Assembly: GCA_013397075.1 (NCBI GenBank)
Contig: VWZS01008810.1
Coordinates: 1,488,001 to 1,552,000, forward strand
DNA: 64,000 bases
DNA from: Rhabdornis inornatus
Lineage: Eukaryota > Chordata > Aves > Passeriformes > Rhabdornithidae
Reading direction: 5' to 3'
Below the pieces are notes generated by a model that saw nothing but the letters and a program-made list of their open reading frames with translations, had not been told where the DNA came from and ran no database searches. Below are positions 25,399 to 38,178 of this stretch, piece by piece (within the stretch, counting starts at the first letter, position 1; every line of letters begins with the position of its first letter). The translations under genes and the position numbers were made by a program.

Positions 25399-26924
25399 AA
25401 ACAGATCCTTAAATTATTATTTAAAATGAAAATAAAATTTTAGTAATTTAAAATTTTTGAGTAGTCTAAGTCTTGACCAGCACATTTTTCAGTTTGTAGG
25501 AACTTTACCTGTAACACTTTGGAATGATATCGCACATGTGAGAACCTTATTGGAGACTGTTACTTAAATAAAACATTAAGGTTTAGTAGCTACATTAAGA
25601 AACATTGTTGGTTGTAATGAAGGAAAGAATCCCATTAATTTTGAATTCCCTAGCAATTTCTTCCTGCCTACTGATGCCTGTTGATTGAGCCTTGATGCCT
25701 ATTCTGTTTATATTGTTACCTATGTCAAATTAATTAATTCCAGAATTTCTATGTTTGTCACAAATATGTACATTTCTATTTGAGCAAAATTGTTGATTTT
25801 TTAACCTCTATGAAGTTAAATCTTGAATTTTTCCACTATATATATTTTCTCCCATTTTTGGTATAGCTGTGCAGTTCCATCAGAATTGCCTCGCCGTAAC
25901 AGAATGAAAAAAAGTGTGTGCAAGTTATTTATAGACGCAAGTATTAATAAGTAAGAACAATGTGTAGAGGTATGTTTTTCCATACAAAGGCTGATTGTAT
26001 ATGTCTTGTGCATGTGTTTGGGAGTTTGTTTGGCTTGTTTTCTCTTTATTTTTCTTTGTCTCTCAAGTATCCTCCCAGCTTTTACTAAAGATGCAAGAAG
26101 AACAGCTGCCAGGGTATTAAATTTAGTTTGTTGGTGGACAGTCACAGCATAAAAAATGTGGCATACCATGTTCTTATTGCATTACTGTAGATTTCCAATT
26201 CTTTGGACAGAGAGGGGGTTAATCTTGGAGGAAATTTATTCTTGTTATTGTAACTTACTCTTGAGTGAGGAGCAGGAATATCATTCTGTGTGTTAGAGCA
26301 TATATTACAGTCTGTGCATCTCTAGGACTGGAGAGCTTGGCTTTAGGGCAGAAAGACACATAGCTGAACTAAAACCAGATGAAAGTCAAGATGAGGAATT
26401 TGGTGAAGATGTGTATAGGGGGGTTGTAAGGCTCTCTTCTCCCACCTCACGTTTGTAAGGGATGAAATGAAGTGATTGACCTCTAGCATCTGCTGTTATT
26501 ATGGCCAGGAAGATCACAGCAGCTAATGATCATGGCTGGACTTCGAGGTGGAACTATCTTTGAAAAGGAACAAGGTCTGCAAAAATTTCCGTTACTGGGT
26601 CTGGGATTCTGAGTAATCTACAAAGTTTTTGGAGAAAAAGAGCATGCTCTGGCTGTGTGGCGAATGAAATTTTATATACAGAGAATGTTTTGGGAATCAG
26701 CACACAGTTTGCAAGCAGAGGAGAAAAACTGGATTGATGTTGAAACTATATGGAATCAGTTGAGAAAGAGCACAGAGAAGGGGTAAAGAAGGAGGCGCTT
26801 GCTTAAGGCACGTTTCAGGCTGTGATGTTGTAAGCCAAGAGGAAACACAAAGGGGCAAAGAGGGTCAAAGGAGAAGGAGGTATGTTCATAGGTGTTAAAG
26901 TATCTAAAAATAAGCATCACTGGA

Positions 26925-27070
26925 GCTGGTGTGGTGGTTAGGATTATAGGTGACTGATGACTTCACGTTGAGTGCTTTGGCAGTATTAAAGTGATGACCT
27001 GAGAGAGGAGATAGAGGGCTCGGAACTGAGCCTTGCAGGAGTCCACAAGGGAAAGATTTTCTGCTTAGAC
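26925..27070 (-). mobile_element. Decayed LINE reverse-transcriptase fragment (L2/CR1-like)
   Basis: On the minus strand the translation includes CGLLQGSVPSPLSPLSG. This resembles the CGVPQGSVLGPLLF motif of LINE reverse transcriptases of the CR1/L2 group. On the plus strand this reads GAACTGAGCCTTGCAGGA. The surrounding frame is short, so this is a fossil and not a functional enzyme. Confidence 0.4.
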
Positions 27071-28271
27071 AAAAACAAATATTGAGGCAAGAAAAATGCA
27101 CAAAAATAGTAGCAATAGATTTATGTTACAAAGACAGTAGGAAAGTTGAGGAATTAGAGAAATATGTATGTAGTACAAAGTATGTATATGTATACCTGTT
27201 AGAGTCTCATTTTTAGTATATTGCAGTTTGTCAAATTCTTTAATTTGACATTCTACACCAAATGCCCTCTTATGGAATCACTTTGGCGTAAACCTGATAA
27301 GAAAAAGGTACTACCTTGAAAAGTCACCAAGAAATGCTGGCAATTTTCCCCTGCAGCCTAACTTTTGAAAAGCTCACGCTGAAGAAGTGAAAAATAGCTT
27401 GATTAATTACATTTCCAATTTGCAGCTGAATAAAGAATTCTAAGTACAATTTTTTAACAAATGAAACTATTTTAATTTTAACAGAGATGCCAGAACATTG
27501 GTATCAATATACTATGTCACTGCTGTCATGTGCCATGTGCAAATATTGGCATCCGTTCTGCACAGTCTGCTGTGGATCACTTTGCTGACCAAACTAAAGT
27601 TCAATAAGTTACACCAATTTAAAAATTACTGTGATAGAAGGTAAAATGAATTCCATCATTTTCATTAAACGTTTTCATTGTGTGACACTAATTTTTTACT
27701 TCAGTGTTAACTCCCTTTGTGTATTACTTGATTAAAGCAATTTTATGGGCTTGCCTAGCTTGTACCTCAACGATGGAACAGTATGGATACAGACAATTGC
27801 TTGTTCTTGGCTGCAGAAAGAACTTACAGCCGCCGTTATGCAACCAAGTGTTTTCTACAATAGACAACATTAATTGATTCTTTGCTCAGTCATTTTAACT
27901 CACAGGTTCACGTACAGTGGCTTACTTCCAGCATGTATAAATGCCTGCCAAGTAAGTGTTTAATTTTTGGTGCTCTCCAGATATGTGTTTGAGAGAAAAG
28001 CTTTGTAATCCTGTCCTTTGAGTTACAGGTATTACAGTTTACTTGGGGAAGCTACTATACTGTATTCTATACAAAGCTGTTAAAGTCATATCAACAGAAG
28101 AAAAATAACACATAGACTGGAAATTACAAAGCTTTTAATAGGTCATAGAAAAAATGCAATAAATTTTGAAACAAAAATAAATTTGTTCCTCTCCAAGAGT
28201 TCTTCAGCTATGAGATCCTCTGCAGGGCAGTCCTTTGTGCTAAGGTATAGATAATGTAAACATAAAGGTTT

Positions 28272-28638
28272 TTCTTGCCTTCCTCGTCATTCAAACTGTT
28301 AAATGGCTGAGGGAAAACTCAGATGAGCACAAAGGATTTCTAGGTGTTGCTATTGCAGCAAATAATTACTATTTATAGTAATCATAGTTTAGCAGCAGTA
28401 ATTCCACTAAATGCACAACAGTCCGTGTCCCCATGTATTTGAATGATAAAATTTCAGCTGTTTGTATTTCATCTGGAAATCACTTAGGATCAAGAAGTGT
28501 ATTTTAGCCAAATCAGCAGTTAGCATTGACACTCTGATGTGCCTGGAAGGAGGTCTTGTTTTTATTAACACTTTCTCATTTGGTAACAAAAGAAGCGATA
28601 TCACCTGCCTGTAGTTTGGGTTTACTTGAAGAAGCAAA
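28272..28638. repeat. Direct duplication, copy 1 (367 bp)
   Basis: This copy aligns with 31107-31442 at high identity. It starts TTCTTGCCTTCCTCGTCATTC and ends near GAAGCAAAA. It carries about 30 extra bases around 28409-28439 that copy 2 lacks. The two copies are about 2.8 kb apart in the same orientation. I do not recognise it as a known transposon. Confidence 0.92.
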
Positions 28639-30611
28639 ATAACTCGGAGACCTTGTGAGAATGGAGCCCATAGGATTGGTTGTGGTCCACTTTCTCATTT
28701 GTGATTTTTTTCTTTTTCATTTTGTTTGAGATTGAATTTGAGAGAGAGCTTTGTTCCGGACAGTAGTTTATGGCAGTCGGCTGAAGAGATGAGATTTCAC
28801 TGAATCATAGAACGAATACACAAAGAGAAAATATGTGAAAATTGAAATGACAAGGTAGAGTAGCTTGGTTGTTGAGGTAGATAAAAATAACTAGGTTCTC
28901 AGGGAAATGAGGTGGGGATTTTTTTCCCCTGAACTAGATTTACTTTGAACAAGAGCAGTTGAGATGGAAAACCTAGACACTATAAAAACTTGATAGAAAC
29001 AACAACAAAAAAATTCATCCTGCTTTTTCTTGTAACTTCGTGTTTTACTATCTGTGTGATCCCAAAGAAAGCAAACTAGAGTCCATCTTCTGTTAATATT
29101 ATGCATCTAAAAGACTAATAAATAGATTTGATTAGAATGGATTTCTTTTTGCTTTATTTATTATGCAGCACTGCTGTCAGAGCACCCTGAGATTTTGAAA
29201 TACACGGGAAAATCTGTGTTCTGCCAGTTGTTTTTCTATTTTGTTTTAAAAGCTAGAATAATAGTATATTTATTTTACTTCCTTTAGAAACACTGGGGCA
29301 AGTTGTGACTGATCTAAGATATGGGAAATTCACCTTTGTGAACAGAATAATAAAGTCGGCTTGATGCCATCATTCTGCAGTACTGACAGAGATGTGCTAG
29401 TTGGAATTAAAAAAGCCTGGAGAGCTAACATGGCTCTCCAATTTCCAAACAACTATCCCCTCCTCTCTCATGTGGCTATAAGAGAGATAATTATTTTGCT
29501 TTTGGTTAATAAGAAGTTAATTTCAGGAAAACTAACTGTTTTGTAAAGGCTCCAAGAGACAGCAGCCATGACTAGCCTTGGTGGCGTACACGGGAATTTG
29601 CTGCACCCTAGGAATGTGGACCTTTGTAGTGAGAGGAACAAGCCAGGGCTAAGCCCTAAGCGGGACAGTGTTTCTGACTTTTTTTATGTTCTTGATTTTA
29701 GTACCTGAAAAAAAAAATATCCATTGCAGTCAAATATCATAGACTCTGAATGTGTGAGGACTGGAACATATTTGTCAGGTTTTGCCAGTTTGCTGAGGTT
29801 TTCTGCAGGAATGTGAGCTCTCATATTTGTTTGTTTGCACTTCAAGTTCTGTTACTTCCACTAGATTTCCATGGAGTATTGCTTGCAGCTACTATGGATA
29901 ATTATTTTTCATTCAACCAAAATTATCAGTCTGGCAAAAAATAGCCACGTTCTCATCCAAGGGCTTTCAGCTACCAATTGCTTCACCAGTGAGGAATGCT
30001 TGTGTAATGTGACTGCATCGAGCTCTTACTTCTCCTGCATTAGCAAACGGTGACAATTTACACTGTAGTTTACTCTTCTGTTTTGCTGCTGAATAGTCTT
30101 ATGCTGTTAGTTGCCTTAATTGAGAAGTATTTATAGAGCTATACAAAAATATATCACGGGACAGTTTAAAAGCCAGTAATTTAATTTGATGACTTCTAAC
30201 TTACCCTATATCTGAGGTTCAGAGCAGGCCCCAAAATGATCTCCACTATTGCTGTTTTTTTCATATATTACTATGATGCTTGTTGGCCTCACAAGGCCAA
30301 ATGCCATTTGCTACCACAGTAAAAAGGTAGCCTTTGCTCTAGGATCTTTAACACTTGCTAAAGTATGATCAGGAAAGTTAATATTTCTACTGCAAACCTG
30401 ACTTACACAGCTCTCTCCCTTCTTTATTTGCCAAAATAAATCGGCTTCATTTTCCACAAATGGAAATTTCTGTCAAAGTCATGTTAGATTTTAAAAAACA
30501 ATTTACTTCATCCTCTTTTTTTGGTCAGGGTGACAATTTGCAAAGGAGGAAGAGCTTTTAACTTTTTAAAAGTATTTTAGTTTGTTGTTGTTTTTGCAAC
30601 ATTCCACACCT

Positions 30612-30638
30612 TTGTGTGTGTGTGCGTGTGCGTGTGTA
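30612..30638. repeat. Interrupted (GT)n tract
   Basis: A GT repeat broken by two GC steps. It is alternating purine-pyrimidine and so potentially Z-DNA-prone. Confidence 0.85.
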
Positions 30639-31106
30639 AAACTAATTAGCTTTGAAAACTTTGAAATATATGGTCTCTCTATAATAAATAGACCAAACAT
30701 TGAAATAATGTAAAATGAGATTTTTTATTTCATGCTGACATTTTACCAATTTTGTTCCCCCCACACTATTTGCTGCCACCTGCTGAGGTGGGTTTTCGTT
30801 TGATGTTTATACCTGACCCAATGGAACTTGGCTGTAAGTGACTCCTTTGAGTCCTCTGGGGACATCTGGTTATTTGTTAAACAACTAACTAGGACTGCCA
30901 AGTTCCTTCCTTAAAAACAATGAAGTTAATTAGTCACCAAAGTTAGAGCAACAGGGTGATGAGACATACTTGATCTGAGTGAGAGGAAGGACTGTCCTAT
31001 GAGATGGAGAACTTCACTAGAGTAATACTTTCATTAATTTCATAGTCTCATTTTTATGCAATATAAACACCATAGTTACAAACAGTTATAGTACCTTCTC
31101 TAAGTC

Positions 31107-31442
31107 TTCTTGCCTTCCTCGTCATTCAAACTGTTAAATGGCTGAGGGAAAACTCAGATGAGCACAAAGGATATCTAAGTGTTGCTATTACAGCAAATAA
31201 TTACTATTTACAGTAATCATGGTTTAGCAACAGTAATTTAGTTGAATGATAAAATTTCAGCTGTTTGTATTTCATCTGGAAATCACTTAGGATCAAGAAG
31301 TGTATTTTAGCCAAATCAGCAGTTAGCATTGACACTCTGATGTGCCTGGAAGGAGGTCTTGTTTTTATTAACACTTTCTCATTTGGTAACAAAAGAAGCG
31401 ATATCACCTGCCCGTAGTTTGGGTTTACTTGATGAAGCAAAG
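31107..31442. repeat. Direct duplication, copy 2 (336 bp)
   Basis: This is the partner of 28272-28638. Only scattered substitutions separate the copies apart from the one indel. A similar minus-strand open frame in both copies follows from the duplication and has no recognised domain. Confidence 0.92.
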
Positions 31443-31784
31443 GAGAACACTGCTTCAGTTCAGGTTGCACTGAGAAGGCTGAAAGTAACTGCCATGGTAG
31501 TTTTAAAGATGGCAGATAGGATCATTGGGAAGTACTGGTGAAGAACCATGATGGTCCTGGTAAACTTACTCTTGATTTAATCACAAATAGTATGTAATAA
31601 GTTAGACCGGAATGGTGTTTTCAGGCATTGACCACTACCACAACTCTGTATCAACTATTTTTTATGAAGTATCTTTTGTTATGTGTTGCAGTTAAAGCTT
31701 TTGAAAGTAGAATGATCCTCCTTGGTTCAGTGATAAGCCTGTCCAATATTCTAACCTAATTTTCTATGTATAATTATACGTACA

Positions 31785-31842
31785 GGTATATACATGTATA
31801 TACATGTATTTTATGGGGTGAATATATATATTATATTAAATA
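31785..31842. repeat. TA-rich tract with ATACATGT repeats
   Basis: Imperfect alternating TA and TACATGTA words. It can form small hairpins but is otherwise simple sequence. Confidence 0.75.
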
Positions 31843-34800
31843 TCTCAGAAGGATTGTCACATTTCAGTAGGATTGAAAATTTGGTGGTCATTGTTCAATA
31901 GTGAAGAAAGATGCAGCCCTTGCCCACAAAACATTTGATGAATGTCTTTGACTAAGTTGAGAAATTAAGTTGTTTACTACAGTTAGCTGGTTTTTATTCT
32001 TATCAAAACTGTGGGGCTTTCCAATGTCAGGACACTTGGTGGGTGGATACTTCTCAGAAGAATAGAGGACTTATCAATGTTTGCTTAGGATCTATTGCAT
32101 TCTCAGCCATAAAAGTAGCTATGCTGCCTATAGTACTCATAAATCTTCACCTAGTCAAGGCTACTGTCTCTTTCATCGTACAAGGTTGTGTTTTTAAAAA
32201 TGGGCATAATTTTTTTCATTTAAAATGAGTATAAAGCAATTACAATCTCAAAACACCTAACTTCTTCATTACTAGTTTTGAAAAATGGTACCATAATTCA
32301 GTTTGCAAAATCGTCTGATCGCTTATTAGCCCTACCACTAAAATCTCTTTACCCTTACAAGGCAAGCATATTCTCAGGCACATTCTCACCAGAGGGCACT
32401 GTTACACATATTCTTACAGATCATTTTCTTCTGGTGAAAATAATGTCTGGTCCTGCAAAAAATGGCATTTTGATGTTAGATTTGGATGCACATTTTTCAT
32501 AAGACAGCTCTTGCTAATAAGGTAGTTTGAACTGGTTTAGTCTCTTTATCTAGTTAAAGTACATTTTTCCTCTTGAGAAATGGGCATTGCTTCCAAAGAT
32601 AAAATTTTTGAAGATGGTCCATCTTCATGTGTGCGAATTAACTACATTGTTTTAAACTCCATGCAGTTTATAAAAAACTGATTCTAAACAGTCCTGAATC
32701 TTTAGATTTACACTGAAACATTAGCAGAAGGGCAAAGACATTTATCTTGTTCCTATGGATTTTTTGTTCAAGAGGATGGAAAGGTAATATCAAGTAAAAC
32801 TCGCAATTCAGCTTTAGAGAATTGTTATATCTGGTCTTTATTAATAAAAAGCATATAATCAGGCAATATGATTATACAGAGGATCTCTGCATCTATGCAG
32901 TTACACAAATTTGTATTTCTACTAGGTGAATGAAGATAGTTGAGAAAACTAAGTAATGGTAATGTTTATGCTTCAGGCTATATGGCTATATTTTCTTGCG
33001 GAAATAGTCTAGTTTTTCCAGATCTCTTAAGAAAAATCTTACTCCAATTTCTTTTCTTCCTGATTATGTGCCACCTGAATTTTTATTTACATTTTTAATA
33101 GGAAAAGATGTTTCAAGTTCTGTAGGATCTGTTTGGGCTTTTCTATGTGTATTTTTACTTCACTTTGCTTTAGTATTTTCCAAACCACACCAAAACACCA
33201 AAATACCAACATTAAATAATATACACCATTTAGAAAGGAATCTTCCACGGCAAATGTATGCTGAGATTTCTTAATGATCAGCTACATTTATTCTGAATGT
33301 GCTCCAGCATCTGTTGCTTGTGAGCTTCCATGGCTGTTTGTTCATAGAGCAGATTATTTTTTTATTTTAGGTGAGTCCATTATAACTGGTCTGTGTGGCA
33401 GTGGCTGCAACGAGTGAGCTGCTATTGAGAGCCCAAGGTGGCTAGGGGTCCTTTGGGGTGACCAGCAGTGAGGTGATTTCCTGTCGTGCCACAGCAGCTG
33501 TCTGAACGGCAGCAGGAGACAGGGAACCAGGATTCTTCTTGCTCTATTTATAATGGTTTTGATCTCAGCTGTTCATCTTTTCCCCATTAAGTTCTTGCAC
33601 ATGGTACTGGTGAATTTGGTTTTACTTCCACACTGTTTACAAGTAGGAAGATATTTGAAGATATTATTATTTTAGCTATCTCACTACAGTTTCTATTTAC
33701 TAATCACTAGTCTGTCTTTCACCCTATATCAAAGGACCATGGGAAATGGTAAAAACGATGACATTTAAAAAATTTTTTAAATTTATTTCTAAAATCGGTT
33801 GCAGGTAAAATCTGTGGAGCTACAGTCTGAGCTCAGTGAAAAAGAAAGTCTGATAAAAATAATTTTTGCAGCAAAATTGCACACTGCATAAGAATTGCTA
33901 GGTGCAAGGATAGATATGTGTTACTGACATGGGTGTGCCCCAGTGAATGTCCTTATGGTGTGTCCTCCCTGTGTCCTGGTCTCTGATTGTCTTGCCTTGG
34001 GAGAGCAAGCAAATACCATAGCTCTTCTCCTGCCAACAGGGTTAATGAGAGGGAAGTAAGGCTGCCGGTGCCCTTCCAGACATCTTCCCAATGTAATATG
34101 TAGCAAAGCCTGAGGTATGTCAGGCTCAGGACCTTTCAGTGCTTGCTGGCTGTGGTTTTAGACATTGTCACAGTATAGTTAATGTTCCAAGAAGCCTTTG
34201 GCAAATTTCCACAAAAAAGCATGTAAGGAAACAAAGCTATGAGTTAAGATGGAAGATTTTTCCTGGATTAATGATTGTTTAGTAGAAAACAAAGGGCAGG
34301 GCTAGGATTAGGCTTAAAGTTAGCTTTTGTACTGAAAGGAAATTACAAATGAAGTCACACATAGATTTGTCCAGATAGACAGATATTCTTCTGTTGTTCA
34401 ATATATCCATGAGGAATTACGGAAATAGATTAACGAGGTTGTAAAGTTTGTCATTACTGCAGACCCACTGCTGCAGAATATATCTAATGTGCATCCACAA
34501 TTTTGGTATTACATGAGGACTTGGTAAACCACTTAAAAAGTTAAAAGAGAGCTTGCGAAGATACCCCTCACCTTAGTGTCAGTCAAAATGGCAGCCATCA
34601 TAGTGATACTGGATAAGATTTTGTAATGATTTCAGTTCTTTGGGTGAGGAGCAGGGTACTAATGAGAACAGACACTTTAGCTCTTTTCTTCACAGACTGC
34701 ACTAGAAATCCTGATAAAACAGATATGTTAAAACAGTTAAACAGCACTGCATTTGTGGGACTTCCAAACAGGTTTCTTTCTTTTCCATTTGGTGTTTTGT

Positions 34801-35431
34801 AATTTCTGCTGATTTTTCTGCAAGCCCCTTTGATTATACTTAGTGCAGCCTTGATGCAGAGTGCTTGGATTGCTGTATCAGTGAGATTTGCTAAAATAAA
34901 GCACACATGAATTGTAGGCCATTATCTATCATTAACTCATCTAGAATTTCATGGCAAAGTAAGTGCTATGTGTAATGTGTTTTCTCAATTGTTACTGGCT
35001 ATGTTGCTTTAGTATATCAGAATATGGTTGATAGTAAAGTCAATGCAGTTTAGATGTATGGAAGCCAGTTTTGGGGAAAGAATGGTTTTAATTAATACCT
35101 GGTAATATTTACAAATAAGTTTTTTTCAGTTAATTTAGAGATATTTAAATTAGAATTTATAATGCATTTATTTTTAGCAAATACAAACTCTTATCATCAT
35201 ACTAGTCTAGGGAACACTTAAGACTAGGGTCAGATTTTCATGCATCAAAAGTTGCAATTAGATATTTATTAAAATACATTCTGCCTACTTTATGTGGTAT
35301 GTGTAAACTGATCATCTTGTCTGCAGCTAACAGAAGAGTGATCAAAACCATCACAAATAGGTGTGGTTGCTAGTTCTCTTTCCTTTTGAGAATGGTAGTA
35401 CAATGAACATTGTTGCAGTGTGTTTGTATGC

Positions 35432-35457
35432 GTGTGTGTGTGTGTGTGTGTGTGTGT
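35432..35457. repeat. (GT)n microsatellite
   Basis: Thirteen uninterrupted GT units (26 bp), preceded by a degenerate GT-rich lead. Confidence 0.98.
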
Positions 35458-37465
35458 AGGAGGAAATTTTGGTTTGGAGAAGTTGCTGCACTAGATACCT
35501 GCTCTTATTCAGCCTCTTCTGAATGCCAGCAATCCTGTTCTTCCTTCCCTTTTTTATTCTTTCAATTGAGGATATTTTTCAGCTTGCTGGTTCCTAGCAG
35601 GGTGAGGTCAGCCATTATCAAGAACCATGGGTTCTCTAACTGCATATTTGCATCTTAAGGTGCCTGAACACTTTTGAAAAATCTCCACAGCTCCTTTTTG
35701 TGGGGATATTTGATCTTCTGCTGATTTATGTTTTGTTGATACTTCTTATTTCAGTTTGTCCACTGATACTTTGTTGAGAGGATGAGTTGTAAACTGTCCT
35801 ATGTGTACCACCTTCCATAGTCTTTGTGTACCACCTTTAGTGTTTAGAACTGGTGAGGGCAGAATGTTCTGTGTGAAAGGAACATCGGCAGAGTGGTATA
35901 TCTCGGTGTTTCTTCTAATTTCTGTTTGTTTCATCTCATCTCAGTTAATTTTCTGAAGACTAAATACTGCTTTGCTTAGTGTTTTCTCTACCATGTCTTC
36001 CAATCATGAAAAGACTGTTTTCACTAAAATTATTGGGAGCCTATAAACAAATTAGTAAATATTTTTATGGTATAAAACAATAGCATAAAACAATAAAAAT
36101 TTCCTTTTTATGTCATAAAAACCCTGAAAATATTATTTTCTTAGTCTGGCGAAAATTTTATTATCTTTTATCAGACTTGCATTTCATGTTGAAGATTGTC
36201 ATCAGACTCATGAGCTTCTATTTCTAGACTTACGTTTACTTCTGGGTTCAAGTTTGTCTTTTCTAGTTCTACTTTTTACTATGAGTACTAGATATCTTTC
36301 TTTATCAGCTTATTTGAAAAAATTGTCCTGAATGATACAGACTTTTTAAAGACTAAAAGCATTGTGTCCTTTGTCCCTTAGTATTGCAATGTTACTATTG
36401 TTTGAGATGTAGTGCTGCTTTGTAATAATTTGCACATTTTGTGTGTGGATTTGGTTACTGAATTGTATACGTTATGACTACATTCAGTTAAATATTGCAA
36501 GTTTATTGTGTAATCATATTTGTTTAGCTTAATGTAGATATGTTGGAAAATCAAGAATAGTGGCTTGATTTTCTGACCTCTAACATTTTTCATAGAATCA
36601 ATACCATTTTCTTTTACATATTTATGATGAACAATAGTTTCAGCAATGAACTTGTCAGAGTGAGAGGTAAGAGTCTGTGTTCATTAACTCAGGAAAATAA
36701 AAGCTTAATAAGACTGTAAAGAGTAAGGAACAAGAGGATTGATATAAAAGAGTAGCAGAATGAAAAATTTCAGGGGCATGAGTGACTTGTAAGGTGAGAC
36801 ATGATTAATCTCATACAGAGATTGTAAAAAAGCTTTTTAATCATTCTGCTCCTCACTGGTCACAAGTCTCGAAAGAGAAAAAAATGTTAATCTTGTCTGG
36901 TTGGACAGGTGGAAGGCATCGTACCGCAGCTCTGGACCTAAAATGCTATTGAGTGGAGAAGAGACAATGGAAGAAATGGATGTAAATGAGAACCTGGTTT
37001 TGGTGTTGCATCTAACTATTGTTAGAGATAGAAAATTTCTCATTTGCTAAAGTTTTAAAGAACCTTTTAAACTTTAACTAACACTTTTTCATAATTCAAT
37101 AGCATTTTCTTCATTTTGACAACCAGCTGATCCCTTGCTTTTCATTTTTCACTGTTTTGTAGATGCTTTTTCAGGAAGTGTATAAATTAATCAAATTTTT
37201 GACTTAGCCTAGTAGTTACTATTCTTGCCAAGTCTTTTCGATGATGTTTCTGTAATGACTTAAAAAAGTTTACAAAATTCTGGAAGTTTTCTTTTAGAAA
37301 TTCCACATTTAAACCTGCTATAAAATGCATATGTTGCAACTTCTAACTTATCAGCACATTTCCTTAAAGATAATGGGATTGCATTGAAACAGAACCCTAT
37401 CTAAATATGTGCATATTTCGATATGTGCATTTGCATAACCTCCTAACTCCCTATATACACAAAGC

Positions 37466-37493
37466 TTTCTCTCTCTCTCTATATATATATTTT
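37466..37493. repeat. (CT)n(AT)n compound microsatellite
   Basis: A CT repeat passes directly into an AT repeat over about 28 bp. Confidence 0.85.
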
Positions 37494-38147
37494 GAAAATA
37501 AAACTGTAATGTAAATTTGTAGACATTAATTTTTCAATATATTTTGTTAATTTAGAGCATCCAGATAAATTGATATTGATTTTCATTTTGGAAACTAAAA
37601 TTATAACTATTAATGTGACTATATTTGCTTATCCAAGACTTCAGTGCCAGGTATTGCTATTAAGATTAGGTAAAGTACATGTTGGCTATATTTTAACTAC
37701 GAGTTTTTAGAATAGTTTAAACATGTAGGTAAACAAGCCACAGTATATATAGGCAGTGTAGGGTTTTTTTAAAAGGTCATCTGTGTAAGTTCAGCTACAA
37801 ATAACTTTTTTGTTGCCAGTCGTCTTGTTGATATTATTTATGTTATGAAAATTCTATTAAAATATATTAAAAATGTTTTCATATTTTTTATGGCTGGATA
37901 ATTCAGACCACATTATTGACACTGTTTTGTGATTTATTTTTAGCTTCTTTATTCATAAATGTCTTCTAAATTTAGGGAGGCATAAAGTTGACAAAAAGCT
38001 ACATATGTTTTTCCAACCCTCTTTCGACTGGCTGACTTTGTCAAGAGTGTAAAATTATGTAGCAGAGAGTAAAATATGGTTTAAGTAAGATTCAATCATC
38101 CTGAAAGGCACTGCTTTGTTTTGTGTTTTGGTTTACTCCCATTATTT

Positions 38148-38178
38148 TTTCTTCTTCTTTTTTTTTTTTCTTTCTCCT
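38148..38178. repeat. Pyrimidine-rich tract
   Basis: CTTCTTCTT followed by a long T run. Low complexity. Confidence 0.8.

Noticed and set aside
28407..31470. Similar minus-strand ORFs at 28407-28637 and 31204-31470
   Set aside because: The similarity comes from the DNA-level direct duplication. No known protein family is recognised, and the two frames end differently.
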